The notes: generated by a model not told the origin, from the sequence alone. DNA of 64,000 nucleotides from Paenibacillus alginolyticus DSM 5050 = NBRC 15375 (GCF_000422905.1 NZ_AUGY01000009.1:1-64000), one strand, 5' to 3'. Positions 1 to 9,127 are shown, counted from the first letter of the stretch. Numbers and translations: made by a program.

Positions 1-327
1 ACCTACATTGAAGCTGGATCAACGATTGCCAGCGATAGATATCGTTCTTATCAAGCTTTGGCCAAAAATGGCTTCCACCATGAAGCCAAAAAGTACGACC
101 TGAAAGAAAATCCAGATCATCTAAAGTGGCTTCATACGATCATCTCTAATGCGAAAGCTTTTATTGGTGGTACCTACCACGGCTTAGATCCTAAGCACCT
201 ACAAGCATATCTCGATGAGTTTTGCTATCGATTCAACCGCCGTGAGGTCAAAAGCGAGTTATTCAATAGGTTAGTTCATTGTTGCCTATCGTCTACGACG
301 ATTACCTATCCTGAGCTAGTTGGATAA
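1..327 (+). CDS. IS1595/ISXO2-type transposase, C-terminal part (5' end outside window)
   Basis: The reading frame is open from base 1, so this is the 3' part of a gene that starts before the window. The translation has the C-terminal signature of the ISXO2-like DDE domain: a SDRYRSY segment, a block like NAKAFIGGTYHGLDPKHLQAYLDE and then FCYRFNRR. IS1595-family transposases characteristically end their catalytic domain this way (thin-finger region, His-Gly, then a Tyr-Leu-Asp-Glu-Phe-x-x-Arg-Phe-Asn-Arg-Arg helix). About 108 residues are visible. I could not identify the right terminal inverted repeat in the AT-rich sequence after the stop, so the element boundary is undefined. Function: cut-and-paste transposition of its own element. 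Confidence 0.85.
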   Translation, partial: TYIEAGSTIASDRYRSYQALAKNGFHHEAKKYDLKENPDHLKWLHTIISNAKAFIGGTYHGLDPKHLQAYLDEFCYRFNRREVKSELFNRLVHCCLSSTTITYPELVG

Positions 328-451
328 TCAAATAAAATAATTCTATTCATTAAAAGTTTACAAGACTTTTGTAAAGGGATTATAGGATTAATTGGCGTTT
401 TGTGTAAAATTGACATGAATTTTTTGTAAAGATCCATCTAGCCAAACAAAA

Positions 452-516
452 AAACACTCCGTTTCATAGAGCTAGACTAAAATCAAATTTAGTCTAAATC
501 TAAAAACGGAGTGTTT
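452..516 (-). terminator. terminator of the heat-shock operon, downstream of dnaJ
   Basis: A 13-bp stem (AAACACTCCGTTT at 452-464 with its complement at 504-516) encloses a second stem (TAGACTAAA at 473-481 with TTTAGTCTA at 488-496). On the minus strand the hairpin is followed by a run of seven T residues, as expected of an intrinsic terminator. The plus side also has pyrimidines, so it may work in both directions. Confidence 0.8.
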
Positions 517-537
517 CTATTCCATTTATAACTCTAT

Positions 538-1653
538 TCAGTCGCCTAAGAAGGCTCTTTTCATACGCTCGAAAATAGACTGATTCTGCTCGTGCGTATT
601 CTCGCCGTTTTGCTTACCGAATTGACGGAGCAAATCCTTTTGTTCTTCGCTCAAATTCGTTGGCGTCATCACGATTACTTTCACGTGCTGATCCCCTTGA
701 CCGAAGCCGCGAAGGTGAGGAACCCCTTTGCCTTTTAAGCGGAAATACGTATCGGTTTGTGTACCGGCTGGAATTTTGAGCTTAACCTTCTCAGTAAGCG
801 TTGGAATCTCGATCTCATCACCTAACGCTGCCTGCATGAAGGTTAATGGCACTTCACAATAGACGTCATTGCCTTCACGCTCAAAGAATTCATGTGTTTT
901 CACGCGAATAACGACGTAAAGGTCGCCCGCAGGGCCTCCACGAGTTCCGCCTTCACCTTCACCGGAGACACGCAATTGTGCTCCATCATCGACACCAGCA
1001 GGAATCTTGATGTGGATGGTACGCTGTTTTTTCACCTTGCCAGCACCATGACACGTTCCGCATTTTTCTTTAATGATCTTCCCTTGGCCATTACAAACCG
1101 TACATACACGACGGTTAACAATACGGCCAAACGCTGTATTCTGAACCACTTCCTGCTGCCCGCTGCCATGACAACCGCCGCAAGTTTCCGGCTTCGTACC
1201 TGGCTTAGCACCGGATCCGTTACATGTATCACAGTTTTCAGTTCTTGGAATATGGATGTCGGTTTCTTTCCCGAAAATCGCTTCTTTGAACTCAATCGTC
1301 ATTGTGTATTGCAAATCGTTCCCGCGCTGCGGAGCATTCGGGTTACGACGATTTCCACCGCCGCCACCGCCGAAGAACATATCAAAAATATCCCCAAAGC
1401 CGCCGCTGAAGTCTTGGCCGCCCATACCTTGGTTAGGATCTACATGACCAAAGCGATCATATTGGGCTTTTTTCTGATCATCGCTCAAAACATCATAAGC
1501 GTCTTTCGCTTCTTTGAATTTATCTTCCGCATCTGCGGCTTTGTTCACGTCAGGGTGATACTGACGAGCCATTTTACGGTAAGCCTTCTTGATATCATCT
1601 TGCGATGCATCTTTGCCTAGCCCAAGCACCTCATAATAATCACGTTTACTCAT
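538..1653 (-). CDS. dnaJ: chaperone protein DnaJ (Hsp40)
   Basis: Cytosolic co-chaperone that delivers clients to DnaK and stimulates its ATPase. The 371-residue product has a J domain with the HPD tripeptide at 33-35, a Gly/Phe-rich stretch at about 74-100, and four zinc-binding CxxCxGxG repeats starting near residues 141, 158, 184 and 198, followed by the two beta-barrel client-binding domains. This is a full-length type I DnaJ. ATG start with GGGAGTGG upstream. It is the last gene of the hrcA-chaperonin-grpE-dnaK-dnaJ operon, separated from dnaK by an unusually long 282-bp gap containing three stem-loops, which may set its relative level. Confidence 0.98.
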   Translation of the reverse strand: MSKRDYYEVLGLGKDASQDDIKKAYRKMARQYHPDVNKAADAEDKFKEAKDAYDVLSDDQKKAQYDRFGHVDPNQGMGGQDFSGGFGDIFDMFFGGGGGGNRRNPNAPQRGNDLQYTMTIEFKEAIFGKETDIHIPRTENCDTCNGSGAKPGTKPETCGGCHGSGQQEVVQNTAFGRIVNRRVCTVCNGQGKIIKEKCGTCHGAGKVKKQRTIHIKIPAGVDDGAQLRVSGEGEGGTRGGPAGDLYVVIRVKTHEFFEREGNDVYCEVPLTFMQAALGDEIEIPTLTEKVKLKIPAGTQTDTYFRLKGKGVPHLRGFGQGDQHVKVIVMTPTNLSEEQKDLLRQFGKQNGENTHEQNQSIFERMKRAFLGD

Positions 1654-1688
1654 TGTTCCACTCCCATGTTCAAGACTACAAACGGAAA

Positions 1689-1889
1689 GTCAAAGCCACG
1701 GAGAATCTCCAGATGGCTTTGACTATTCGTTGATTAATAAAATACAGGTTTAAAAATTGGCTGAATAACATCGTTATGAGATAAACCTATATCGAGGTCA
1801 TTCGAAGATGAGCGACCGCGTCTAGATGTAGGTTTATTCGCCAATCAGAATCCATCCTCTACACGATGACGCAAAGGTTGGATTCTGAT
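1689..1889 (-). other. three successive stem-loops between dnaK and dnaJ
   Basis: Three inverted repeats occur in the dnaK-dnaJ spacer: 10-bp arms GTCAAAGCCA (1689-1698) and its complement (1714-1723); 9-bp arms ATAAACCTA (1781-1789) and complement (1829-1837); 11-bp arms ATCAGAATCCA (1844-1854) and complement (1879-1889). All arms are perfect. None is followed by a long T run on the minus strand, so they look more like mRNA structures (stability, processing or partial attenuation) than a full terminator. The role is inference. Confidence 0.55.
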
Positions 1890-1935
1890 GTGGACAAAGT
1901 CAACTTTTTAAACTTCATATTTAATTAGGATATGT

Positions 1936-3774
1936 TTATTTTTTTTGTTCGTCAACTACTTCGTAATCCGCGTCGACAACATTTTCTCTTCCTTTAGGTG
2001 CTTCGCCTGCGCCGGCTGCACCTTCAGCTCCTTGAGCTTGAGCAGCTTGCTCATACAGCTTCACGGAAAGCTGTTGAATAACTTCTGTCAACTCTTCAGT
2101 TGCTTTTTTGATCGCTTCGAGTTCGTTACCAGCTAGAGCAGCTGTTACTTTCTCTTTTGCAGCGTTCGCTTTGTCTATCTCGACTTGGTCTACTTTATCG
2201 CCAAGATCTTTGATCGTTTTGTCAACGGAATAGACGAGTTGATCCGCTTCGTTGCGAGCTTCAACAAGCTCTTTACGGTTACGGTCTTCCTCAGCATGAG
2301 CTTCCGCATCTTTGACCATTTGTTCAACTTCTGCATCGCTTAAGCCGCTGGAAGAAGTGATCGTAATTTTTTGGCTTTTGCCAGTACCTTTGTCAAGTGC
2401 AGACACGTTAACGATACCGTTCGCATCGATATCGAAGCTAACTTCGATTTGCGGTACACCGCGTGGAGCTGGAGGAATATCTCCAAGCATGAAGCGGCCA
2501 AGTGTTTTGTTCCCGCTAGCCATTGAACGCTCACCTTGAAGAACGTGAATCTCAACGCTAGTTTGGTTATCAGCATAAGTGGAGTACACTTGTGATTTGG
2601 TTGTAGGAATCGTTGTATTGCGGTCGATCATTTTCGTGAACACGCCACCCGCTGTTTCGATACCCAAGGAAAGTGGAGTTACGTCAAGAAGAACGACGTC
2701 TTTCACTTCACCCGTCAATACGCCCGCTTGAACAGCTGCGCCAAGAGCAACAACTTCATCTGGGTTAACGCCTTTATGAGGCTCTTTACCCGTCAATTTT
2801 TTGATCGCATCTACAACTGCTGGAATACGCGTGGATCCACCGACAAGAACAACTTTGTCGATTTGGCTAGTGGACAAACCGGAATCCTGCAGTGCTTGAC
2901 GAGTTGGTCCAAGTGTTCTTTCAACAAGGTGAGCGGAAAGCTCTTCGAACTTCGCACGAGTTAGGTTCAACTCCAAATGCTGAGGAACGCCGTCAGCTAC
3001 TGTGATGAACGGTAGGGAAACGGTTGTTGTCAAAACGCCGGAAAGCTCTTTTTTCGCTTTTTCAGCTGCATCTTTCAAACGTTGTACTGCTGCTTTATCT
3101 TTGGAAAGGTCGATGCCTTGCTCTTTTTTGAATTCAGCTACGAGGTAATCGATGATGACTTGGTCGAAGTCGTCGCCGCCAAGCTTGTTGTCTCCACTTG
3201 TTGCTTTAACTTCAAAGAAACCATCGCCTAATTCAAGGATGGATACGTCAAATGTACCGCCACCAAGGTCATAAACGAGAATCGTTTGATCTTCTGTTTT
3301 TTCCAAACCGTAAGCTAGTGCTGCTGCAGTTGGTTCATTGACGATACGAAGAACTTCAAGACCGGCAATTTTACCCGCATCTTTCGTAGCTTGACGTTGG
3401 CTGTCATTGAAATAAGCAGGAACCGTAATAACGGCTTGCGTTACCGTTTGACCAAGGTAAGCTTCAGCATCAGCTTTCAGCTTTTGCAGGATAATGGCTG
3501 AGATTTCTTGTGGCGTGTAATCTTTGCCATCGATGTGTTCTTTGTGGTTAGTACCAATGTGACGCTTGATGGAACTAATTGTTTTATCTGGGTTTGTGAT
3601 GGCTTGACGCTTTGCTGTTTCACCAACAACACGCTCGCCATCTTTCTTGAAACCAACAACGGAAGGGGTTGTACGGTTACCCTCCGGGTTAGGAATTACG
3701 ACGGCTTCGCCGCCTTCCATTACGGCAACGCAAGAATTTGTTGTACCTAAGTCAATACCAATTACTTTACTCAT
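1936..3774 (-). CDS. dnaK: molecular chaperone DnaK (Hsp70)
   Basis: ATP-dependent Hsp70 that binds exposed hydrophobic peptides. The start is the ATG giving [14 protein letters not shown], preceded by AAGGAGGCAG with good spacing; an 11-residue upstream extension in frame lacks such a site. The 612-residue product shows the Hsp70 ATPase signatures ([10 protein letters not shown] at the N terminus, [13 protein letters not shown] and [12 protein letters not shown] in the middle, [12 protein letters not shown]), the linker [13 protein letters not shown], the substrate domain, and an acidic C-terminal tail rich in Gly/Ala/Gln. Central gene of the CIRCE-controlled operon, 68 bp after grpE. Confidence 0.99.
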   Translation of the reverse strand: MSKVIGIDLGTTNSCVAVMEGGEAVVIPNPEGNRTTPSVVGFKKDGERVVGETAKRQAITNPDKTISSIKRHIGTNHKEHIDGKDYTPQEISAIILQKLKADAEAYLGQTVTQAVITVPAYFNDSQRQATKDAGKIAGLEVLRIVNEPTAAALAYGLEKTEDQTILVYDLGGGTFDVSILELGDGFFEVKATSGDNKLGGDDFDQVIIDYLVAEFKKEQGIDLSKDKAAVQRLKDAAEKAKKELSGVLTTTVSLPFITVADGVPQHLELNLTRAKFEELSAHLVERTLGPTRQALQDSGLSTSQIDKVVLVGGSTRIPAVVDAIKKLTGKEPHKGVNPDEVVALGAAVQAGVLTGEVKDVVLLDVTPLSLGIETAGGVFTKMIDRNTTIPTTKSQVYSTYADNQTSVEIHVLQGERSMASGNKTLGRFMLGDIPPAPRGVPQIEVSFDIDANGIVNVSALDKGTGKSQKITITSSSGLSDAEVEQMVKDAEAHAEEDRNRKELVEARNEADQLVYSVDKTIKDLGDKVDQVEIDKANAAKEKVTAALAGNELEAIKKATEELTEVIQQLSVKLYEQAAQAQGAEGAAGAGEAPKGRENVVDADYEVVDEQKK

Positions 3775-3842
3775 GTAAAGCTGCCTCCTTTTGCTCCTAT
3801 GGAACAATTCGTTTATTTGAATGTTGAGAAAAATAAGATCTC

Positions 3843-4427
3843 TTACACGCTAACTTTGACCATGGCAGGTCGAATGACTTTATCCTTGAGAATATAGCCT
3901 TTTTGCAGTTCTTCTACCACGATACCTTCTTCGTGCTCTTCGGATTCAACCTGCATAACCGCTTGGTGGAATTCCGGATTGAACGGTTGACCTACGGAAT
4001 CGATCGGTTTAAGCCCTTCTGCTGTTAGCAGTTGATCGATGCCGCGGTACGTCATATCCAAGCCTTTCACCAATGCGTCGAAATCCTTCGTCTCTTTGCT
4101 TGAAGACAGCGCGCGATCGAAGTTATCTACAATCGGTAAAAGCTGTTCAATCAATTTAAGCGAAGCGTATTTCGCGAAATCTTCCTTCTCCGCTCTAGCG
4201 CGGCGGCGGAAGTTGTCGAAGTCCGCTTGAACGCGTAATAAACGCTGATAGTTTTCTTCTGCTTGCATACGCGCCGTCTCCAATTCGCTAACTTCTTTGG
4301 TTTCTTCAGAAACCTCCGCTTGCGAATCTTGGCTCACCGCTTCTTGCTGTTCAGCGGCTTGCTCACCTTCGGCTGCGTATGTAGTGTTTACGTCTTGCTC
4401 GGCTGTTTTGTTATCTCCAGTACTCAA
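3843..4427 (-). CDS. grpE: nucleotide exchange factor GrpE
   Basis: Exchanges ADP for ATP on DnaK. The 194-residue product has a low-complexity Gln/Glu-rich N-terminal arm (about 1-55), a long coiled-coil helix containing [19 protein letters not shown], and the C-terminal beta domain ending in [14 protein letters not shown], all typical of GrpE. The start codon is TTG, chosen because AGGAGGTG sits 8 nt upstream. Lies 60 bp after the chaperonin gene and 68 bp before dnaK, in the same transcript. Confidence 0.98.
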   Translation of the reverse strand: MSTGDNKTAEQDVNTTYAAEGEQAAEQQEAVSQDSQAEVSEETKEVSELETARMQAEENYQRLLRVQADFDNFRRRARAEKEDFAKYASLKLIEQLLPIVDNFDRALSSSKETKDFDALVKGLDMTYRGIDQLLTAEGLKPIDSVGQPFNPEFHQAVMQVESEEHEEGIVVEELQKGYILKDKVIRPAMVKVSV

Positions 4428-4487
4428 TTGTCCTTCACCTCCTAGACTTAATACATCATAATCTCTCTGACGTCAGTTTGCCCATCT

Positions 4488-6029
4488 TTAGGCCTCTTCA
4501 AAAGGCTGTTTCATTTTAATGACCGTATGAATACGCAGCACAGCGGCAGCGACTTCTCCAGCCGCTTGCAGAGCGTGAATTTTCACATCAGCTGGATCCA
4601 CAATGCCTGCTTCCAAGAAGTCAGTCACTTGTCCGGTATCGCAATCGATACCAAGGCTATCGGTTTCCAGCGCAATCTGCGCGGCTTTCAGCTCTTCAAC
4701 CTTCTCAAGCGGATTATATCCCGCATTGACGACGATCTGAGCCACCGGCTTGCGAAGTGCCCCTGCGACAGCGGCAACCCCGAAGCCTTCCATGCCCTTC
4801 ATCGTCTCGCGGACGCGCTCGAGATCATGGGCGACCGCCATCTCCGCGGCGCCGCCTCCGGGCAAGTACCCGCCGCGCACGGCGGCTTGAACGGCTGACG
4901 CAGCGTCCTTCGCAATGCGCGAGCGCTCATGCGCCGCTTCGCGTGTCGCGGCGCCAACGATCACGGTCACGTGCTGCTCCCCGTGACCGCGCGCTACGCG
5001 CACGCGCTCCAGCCGCTCGTCGTACGCGGCATAGCCCGCGTGCCCTAGGGCGGCGCCGAGCTCCGGCGCGCTCTTACGCAGCGCTGTGCGCCGCACCGGC
5101 CTAGCGCCGGTGTGCTCGCTCAGCAACTGCATGTCCCTGCGGGACAGCCGCTGCAGCACGAGAATGCCATGGTCGGAGCAGAACTGCTCCGCCTCGGGAT
5201 CAACCCCGCGGTCGGATGCGATCAGACCGACGCCAAGCTCCAGCAGCAAGCCTAAGCTGCTGCGGAACTGCTCCCGCAGCAGCATGTAGCGCTGGAAGCC
5301 TGCCTCGGTGACCAGCGCTTCTTCGCTGACCGCCTCAGGCTCCAAGGCATCATGCAACACGAGGATTCGAGCATCTCGCTGCTCGTGCTCGAGATGCAAG
5401 TTCATAGGCTTCTGGTTCAGCAGAATGCCGGTCCATACCTCGCTGCTCGCCTCTTCGTGAGCGAGCACGCTGTCTGCGAAGCGGTAGCCGTCTTCGCGAA
5501 GCTTCGCCTCGCCGACCGCTTCGGCTGCCTGAACGATGAGCTTTGCGATATCCGCTTGCTCCCTACCGGCCGTGATAGCAATGCGCTTCAGCGCGCTATC
5601 ATTTAAGCCGACGATCGCGCGGCTTCGGCTCTGTAAGCTTTTGACTGCCATCTCGATGCCTTGCAGCATGCCGCTGACGACCTTCGCAACCGGTACGCCG
5701 CGCGTCACCTGAGCGACGCCTTCTTGCACCAATGCTCCGGCAAGAACCGTTGCCGTCGTTGTCCCGTCGCCGATTTGGCGCTGCTGGCTGCGTGCGACCT
5801 GAATCATCAACCTGGCAGCGGGGTGGGTAACGTCCATCTTTTCCAAAATAGTCACACCATCATTAGTAATGATGACTTCACCCTGCCCGCCAACCAACAT
5901 GGTATCGAGACCTTTGGGACCAAGCGTCCCCTCGACTGCCGAACAAATCGCTCTTACAGCAGCAGCATTGTTGACCAGCGTAGAGTAACGTTCCTCACCC
6001 TCGCTATGAACTGTTTTCATTCCGCTCAT
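4488..6029 (-). CDS. group III (thermosome/CCT-like) chaperonin
   Basis: A 513-residue HSP60-fold chaperonin whose closest signatures are archaeal thermosome/CCT, not GroEL. Visible blocks: SAVEGTLGPKGLDTMLV, the nucleotide-binding ITNDGVTILEKMDVTHPAAR, the catalytic-loop GDGTTTATVLAGAL, PGGGAAEMA, and the C-terminal block GIVDPADVK...AAAVLRIHTVI, which resembles the thermosome segment ending in LRIDDVI. Bacterial genes of this kind inside dnaK operons are known from Carboxydothermus and some other Firmicutes (group III chaperonins). The ATG overlaps the hrcA stop in an ATGA, implying translational coupling; there is no strong ribosome site of its own. The middle of the gene (about 4750-5600) is visibly richer in G+C than its neighbours. 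Likely an ATP-driven folding chamber made under HrcA control; clients unknown. Confidence 0.92.
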   Translation of the reverse strand: MSGMKTVHSEGEERYSTLVNNAAAVRAICSAVEGTLGPKGLDTMLVGGQGEVIITNDGVTILEKMDVTHPAARLMIQVARSQQRQIGDGTTTATVLAGALVQEGVAQVTRGVPVAKVVSGMLQGIEMAVKSLQSRSRAIVGLNDSALKRIAITAGREQADIAKLIVQAAEAVGEAKLREDGYRFADSVLAHEEASSEVWTGILLNQKPMNLHLEHEQRDARILVLHDALEPEAVSEEALVTEAGFQRYMLLREQFRSSLGLLLELGVGLIASDRGVDPEAEQFCSDHGILVLQRLSRRDMQLLSEHTGARPVRRTALRKSAPELGAALGHAGYAAYDERLERVRVARGHGEQHVTVIVGAATREAAHERSRIAKDAASAVQAAVRGGYLPGGGAAEMAVAHDLERVRETMKGMEGFGVAAVAGALRKPVAQIVVNAGYNPLEKVEELKAAQIALETDSLGIDCDTGQVTDFLEAGIVDPADVKIHALQAAGEVAAAVLRIHTVIKMKQPFEEA

Positions 6030-7054
6030 TTGCCATACCAACGTCCAAGAACGACTTCAAGATGCTTCGACAAATGCTCCATTAAACTAATGACCCTGCC
6101 GTATTCCATTCGAGTTGGACCCAAAATCCCTATCGTTCCAAGCGGCTTATCACCGATCGAATAGGAGGCTGTTATTAAGCTGCAATTATTGATAGCTTCA
6201 ATACTATTTTCAGCACCAATTTTAATCTCAATGCCTTCATTTGCCGATGTAAACAATTTGATAAGGGTTGGTGCTTCTTCCAATAGATCAAAGATGCTCT
6301 TGACCTTGTCAACATCCTTGAACTCGGGTTGGGTCAACATATTCGTCATACCGCTTAGGAAGACGCGATCCTTCTCATTGCTTTGAAGCACACTTTCCAC
6401 AACCGCAAGAAGCTCTTGATACCCATTCACATATTTGCTTAACTCGCTCGAAATTTCATTATAAAGCCTAGATTTAAACTCAATCAACGGTACATTTTTA
6501 AGCTTAGCATTCAGAATATTAACGACCTTCTCGATCTCAGACATCCGTATACCTTCAGGAATGGAAACTGTTTTATTCTCCACATGACCCGTATTCATAA
6601 CAATAATGGCTACGGCTGTCGTCTCTGTAAGCGGGATAATCTGCAGGTGTTTCAGCGTTGTACTGAATACCTCAGGGCCAAGCACGATCGATGTATAATT
6701 CGTAAGACTGGAGAGCATTCCCGCAACATGCTGGATCACACCTTCCATCTCTTGAATGCGTTCGGCAAAAGCACCCTTCATGGAGTCCAAATCGTTATTA
6801 TGCAAGGTACCGTGTTGAAGCAAATGATCGACATAATAGCGATAACCTTTGTGTGAGGGTATACGGCCTGCGGACGTATGGGGCTGCTCCAAGTAACCCA
6901 TTTCTTCGAGATCAGACATCTCGTTACGGATCGTCGCCGGACTGAATCCGACATTGCCCCGCTTCGAAATACTTCGCGAACCAATTGGCTCTGCTGAACG
7001 AACATAATCATCAATGATAGCACTTAAAATCATGCGCTGACGCTCCGTCAACAT
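6026..7054 (-). CDS. hrcA: heat-inducible transcription repressor HrcA
   Basis: Repressor that binds CIRCE and shuts off chaperone genes when chaperonin is in excess. The 342-residue product begins MLTERQRMILSAIIDDYV, a winged-helix DNA-binding domain with SPATIRNEMSDLEEMGYLEQPHTSAGRIPS, then the GAF-like and inserted dimerisation domains; it ends in LGRWYGK. I placed the start at the ATG preceded by AGGAGGGG; an upstream extension of nine codons runs through that ribosome site. First gene of the operon, downstream of a perfect CIRCE, and coupled by ATGA to the chaperonin gene. Confidence 0.98.
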   Translation of the reverse strand: MLTERQRMILSAIIDDYVRSAEPIGSRSISKRGNVGFSPATIRNEMSDLEEMGYLEQPHTSAGRIPSHKGYRYYVDHLLQHGTLHNNDLDSMKGAFAERIQEMEGVIQHVAGMLSSLTNYTSIVLGPEVFSTTLKHLQIIPLTETTAVAIIVMNTGHVENKTVSIPEGIRMSEIEKVVNILNAKLKNVPLIEFKSRLYNEISSELSKYVNGYQELLAVVESVLQSNEKDRVFLSGMTNMLTQPEFKDVDKVKSIFDLLEEAPTLIKLFTSANEGIEIKIGAENSIEAINNCSLITASYSIGDKPLGTIGILGPTRMEYGRVISLMEHLSKHLEVVLGRWYGK

Positions 7055-7096
7055 AAGGTACCCCTCCTCTTCACAAATCACTATTTGCCACTTTCG

Positions 7097-7123
7097 TTAG
7101 CACTCGTATTTAGTGAGTGCTAA
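7097..7123 (-). promoter_or_regulatory. CIRCE operator for HrcA
   Basis: Perfect CIRCE: TTAGCACTC, 9-nt spacer, GAGTGCTAA. It lies just downstream of the hrcA promoter and about 45 bp before the hrcA start. HrcA bound here should repress the whole operon, including the archaeal-like chaperonin. No second CIRCE was seen before grpE, dnaK or dnaJ. Confidence 0.97.
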
Positions 7124-7134
7124 ATCCTAATACA

Positions 7135-7164
7135 AAAATAACAGACCCTAAGGTCTGTTGTCAA
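7135..7164 (-). promoter_or_regulatory. sigma-A promoter of the hrcA operon
   Basis: On the minus strand TTGACA (7159-7164) and TATTTT (7135-7140) are separated by 18 bp; the predicted start falls at or beside CIRCE. The spacer is occupied by the terminator hairpin of the preceding gene. Confidence 0.75.
7140..7159 (-). terminator. terminator of the GNAT gene, nested in the hrcA promoter
   Basis: AACAGACC and its complement GGTCTGTT form an 8-bp stem with a 4-nt loop, followed on the minus strand by ATTTTTGTATT. It begins only six bases after the GNAT stop codon and lies between the -35 and -10 boxes of the hrcA promoter. Confidence 0.75.
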
Positions 7165-7165
7165 G

Positions 7166-7645
7166 TCAATCCAATCGTTTAAGTACGGCGATTTCATCGC
7201 AGCAATACTGTTTTTTGCAATGCATACAATCTTTCCAAACCTTCTCCGGGAAAATATCTTTCGGCACGAGGGTAAAGCCGTTTTTTTGAAAAAAAGCGAC
7301 TTCATACGTGAGCGCCATCACTTTAATAATTCCTTGGCTCCTTGCCTCTTCAACTAAGAAGTTCACAAGTTTTCCGCCAATTCCTTGCCCCTTGTAGCCT
7401 GGGGTCATCCCAAGTGAGCGAATCTCAACAAGATCAGGCCCAAGCCGTGTAAGGGAGCCGCAGCCAATCAGCAAGCCATCCGATTCAGCGACAACGAAAG
7501 TGTCAATCTGCTCCTCCAGCATCTCTTTGCTCCGCGGCAGCATAATTCCCTGCTTGGCATACCCTTGTATAATATCATGCAGCTTCTCAATATCACTTAT
7601 CGAAGCTTTCCTAACGGACACTGTAGTTGATAGATTCACTGTCAT
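7166..7645 (-). CDS. GNAT family N-acetyltransferase (ArgA-like)
   Basis: Acetyl-CoA dependent N-acetyltransferase. The product (about 159 residues) has the GNAT core: VRKASISDIEKLHDII at the N terminus, EIRSLGMTPGYKGQGIGGKLV (the acetyl-CoA-binding Q/R-x-x-G-x-G/A loop), and ALTYEVAFFQKNGF. The C-terminal stretch PEKVWKDCMHCKKQYCCDEIAV, with a Cys-x-x-Cys pair, is typical of the short ArgA-type N-acetylglutamate synthases (COG1246), so an arginine-pathway role is plausible but not certain. The start is uncertain: ATG 7645 has only a close GGTGGG; an in-frame GTG at 7690 is possible. A TGTATA/TATACA dyad lies upstream. Confidence 0.8.
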   Translation of the reverse strand: MTVNLSTTVSVRKASISDIEKLHDIIQGYAKQGIMLPRSKEMLEEQIDTFVVAESDGLLIGCGSLTRLGPDLVEIRSLGMTPGYKGQGIGGKLVNFLVEEARSQGIIKVMALTYEVAFFQKNGFTLVPKDIFPEKVWKDCMHCKKQYCCDEIAVLKRLD

Positions 7646-7723
7646 CCCACCAATCGCAACAAAAATGCATAAAACCCACGCTAGCGCCACTACGGCTTTG
7701 CCGCTGATTCGCTTGTGGATTCA

Positions 7724-7737
7724 TGTATAAATATACA
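7724..7737 (-). promoter_or_regulatory. dyad upstream of the GNAT gene
   Basis: TGTATA, two bases, TATACA: a 6+6 dyad about 80 bp upstream of the GNAT start, in an AT-rich stretch. It could be part of a promoter or an operator (an arginine box would fit the suspected function, but the match to the ArgR consensus is weak). Confidence 0.3.
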
Positions 7738-7809
7738 ATAAAGCGTATATTTGCACAAGAGTTTTTTGCATCAAATTTGGATCCAAACAGGTCTCCCTAT
7801 ATTACTCGT

Positions 7810-8961
7810 CTAGGCAAGGAATGATGCAAAGACCTCGTTGCCAAGCAGGATGCCATGTTTGGACAATCGATACCCATCCGGCGTTTGTTCAAGCAGCTGT
7901 TTTCGCAGCCAGCCATTCAAGGTTTCCCCGAATTGCGATTCGATGGTAGTTCCGAATTGATCGATAAAATCCACGTTCCGTACACCTTCCAGCAATCGCA
8001 AGCCAACCATCATGAAATCTTCCATAGCTTCCTGCCGCGTTACCTCAAATTGTTCCATGATCGGCATGCCTACCTTTGAAGCATCGATATAAGGTTGAAT
8101 TCCCTTCATGTTCACATGACGCTGGCCATTCATGTACCCATGAGCCCCTGCACCGAGTCCATAGTAGGAACGATTGCGCCAGTACATTGAGTTGTGCCTG
8201 CTCTCTCGACCCGGTTTAGCAAAGTTGCTGATTTCATATTGCTTATAACCAGCTGCTTCTAGCCTCTTCATGATGAGTTCGTACATATCTACTTCCTCAT
8301 CTTCACTTGGAAGAGGCAGTTGATTCTTATTGAATAATGTGTGAAACAACGTATTCTCTTCTACTTTTAGGCTATAGATGGAGTAATGCTGGAGATCCAG
8401 AGATAAAGCCTCATCTAAAGTAGCCTGCATGATATCTACGGTTTGTTTCGGAAGCCCGAACATCAAGTCAATGGAGAGGTTATCAAAACCTAGCTTTTTG
8501 GCATTCGCGATGCTTCGATGTACGTCATCTGTATTATGGATTCGTCCAATTGCGGCCAGCAAATCATTATTGAAAGATTGCACACCGAAACTAATCCGAT
8601 TGACACCGCCTTCTTTCATAACGGCCAGCTTATCTTCATCCGTCGTTCCTGGGTTTGCTTCCATGGAAAACTCAACTTCTGTGCTATCTGCCGGAAAATA
8701 CGTACGAACCATGCGCAGAAACCGCTCCATTTGATCAGGAAGCAGCACCGTCGGTGTTCCCCCGCCAACGAAAATCGTTTCCACCTTGATCGGTGGATTA
8801 TTTCTAACTGTAAGCTCCATCTCGCGCTCAAGCGCATCCAGATACTCCATAACGGGCTGGCCTTTGAGTACATAAGAATTGAAATCGCAATAATGGCATT
8901 TGTTCGTGCAAAAAGGGATATGAATATACACAGCGGTTGGAGCCGCATAGGTTACTAACAT
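7810..8961 (-). CDS. hemW: HemW, radical SAM heme chaperone (formerly oxygen-independent coproporphyrinogen oxidase-like)
   Basis: The 383-residue protein has the radical-SAM cluster motif CTNKCHYC (Cys18, Cys22, Cys25), GGGTPTVL, an EANPG segment, RISFGVQSFN and the GAGAHGY motif near the C terminus. HemW proteins bind heme and a 4Fe-4S cluster and insert heme into acceptors; they lack the extra N-terminal features of true HemN, and this one starts directly at the radical-SAM domain. ATG start with AAAGGA upstream. Located between lepA and hrcA, as in Bacillus. Confidence 0.95.
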   Translation of the reverse strand: MLVTYAAPTAVYIHIPFCTNKCHYCDFNSYVLKGQPVMEYLDALEREMELTVRNNPPIKVETIFVGGGTPTVLLPDQMERFLRMVRTYFPADSTEVEFSMEANPGTTDEDKLAVMKEGGVNRISFGVQSFNNDLLAAIGRIHNTDDVHRSIANAKKLGFDNLSIDLMFGLPKQTVDIMQATLDEALSLDLQHYSIYSLKVEENTLFHTLFNKNQLPLPSEDEEVDMYELIMKRLEAAGYKQYEISNFAKPGRESRHNSMYWRNRSYYGLGAGAHGYMNGQRHVNMKGIQPYIDASKVGMPIMEQFEVTRQEAMEDFMMVGLRLLEGVRNVDFIDQFGTTIESQFGETLNGWLRKQLLEQTPDGYRLSKHGILLGNEVFASFLA

Positions 8962-9087
8962 AGGGGTATTTCCTTTCTATCTAGGATAGACTACTTCACC
9001 GGCCACAGGGACGGGCGATTTGTCAAGGTTGATGCAAAGCAAAGTATTGAACTTATACTTAGCATCAATTAAGAAAAAGCCAAGGGA

Positions 9088-9100
9088 CAGAGTTACTCTG
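9088..9100 (-). terminator. possible terminator after lepA
   Basis: CAGAG-TTA-CTCTG stem-loop about 28 bp after the lepA stop; on the minus strand it is followed by pyrimidines and then TTTTTC. The stem is short, so termination would be weak. Confidence 0.35.
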
Positions 9101-9127
9101 CCACCCCAGCTTCTCATTCATTTCCAT

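Noticed and set aside
892-1620. Long open frame opposite dnaJ
   Set aside because: It is antisense to a certain gene, has no ribosome site and no recognisable protein sequence.
4757-5104. Arg/Pro-rich frame opposite the chaperonin gene
   Set aside because: Low-complexity product of the G+C-rich segment; the opposite frame encodes conserved chaperonin motifs.
4488-6029. GroEL identity for the chaperonin gene
   Set aside because: The diagnostic blocks (LGPKGLDTML, LEKMDVTHPAAR, LRIHTVI) match thermosome-type rather than GroEL sequences, and no groES is adjacent.
7724-7737. Arginine (ArgR) box
   Set aside because: The dyad resembles an operator but the match to the ArgR consensus is too weak to name it so.
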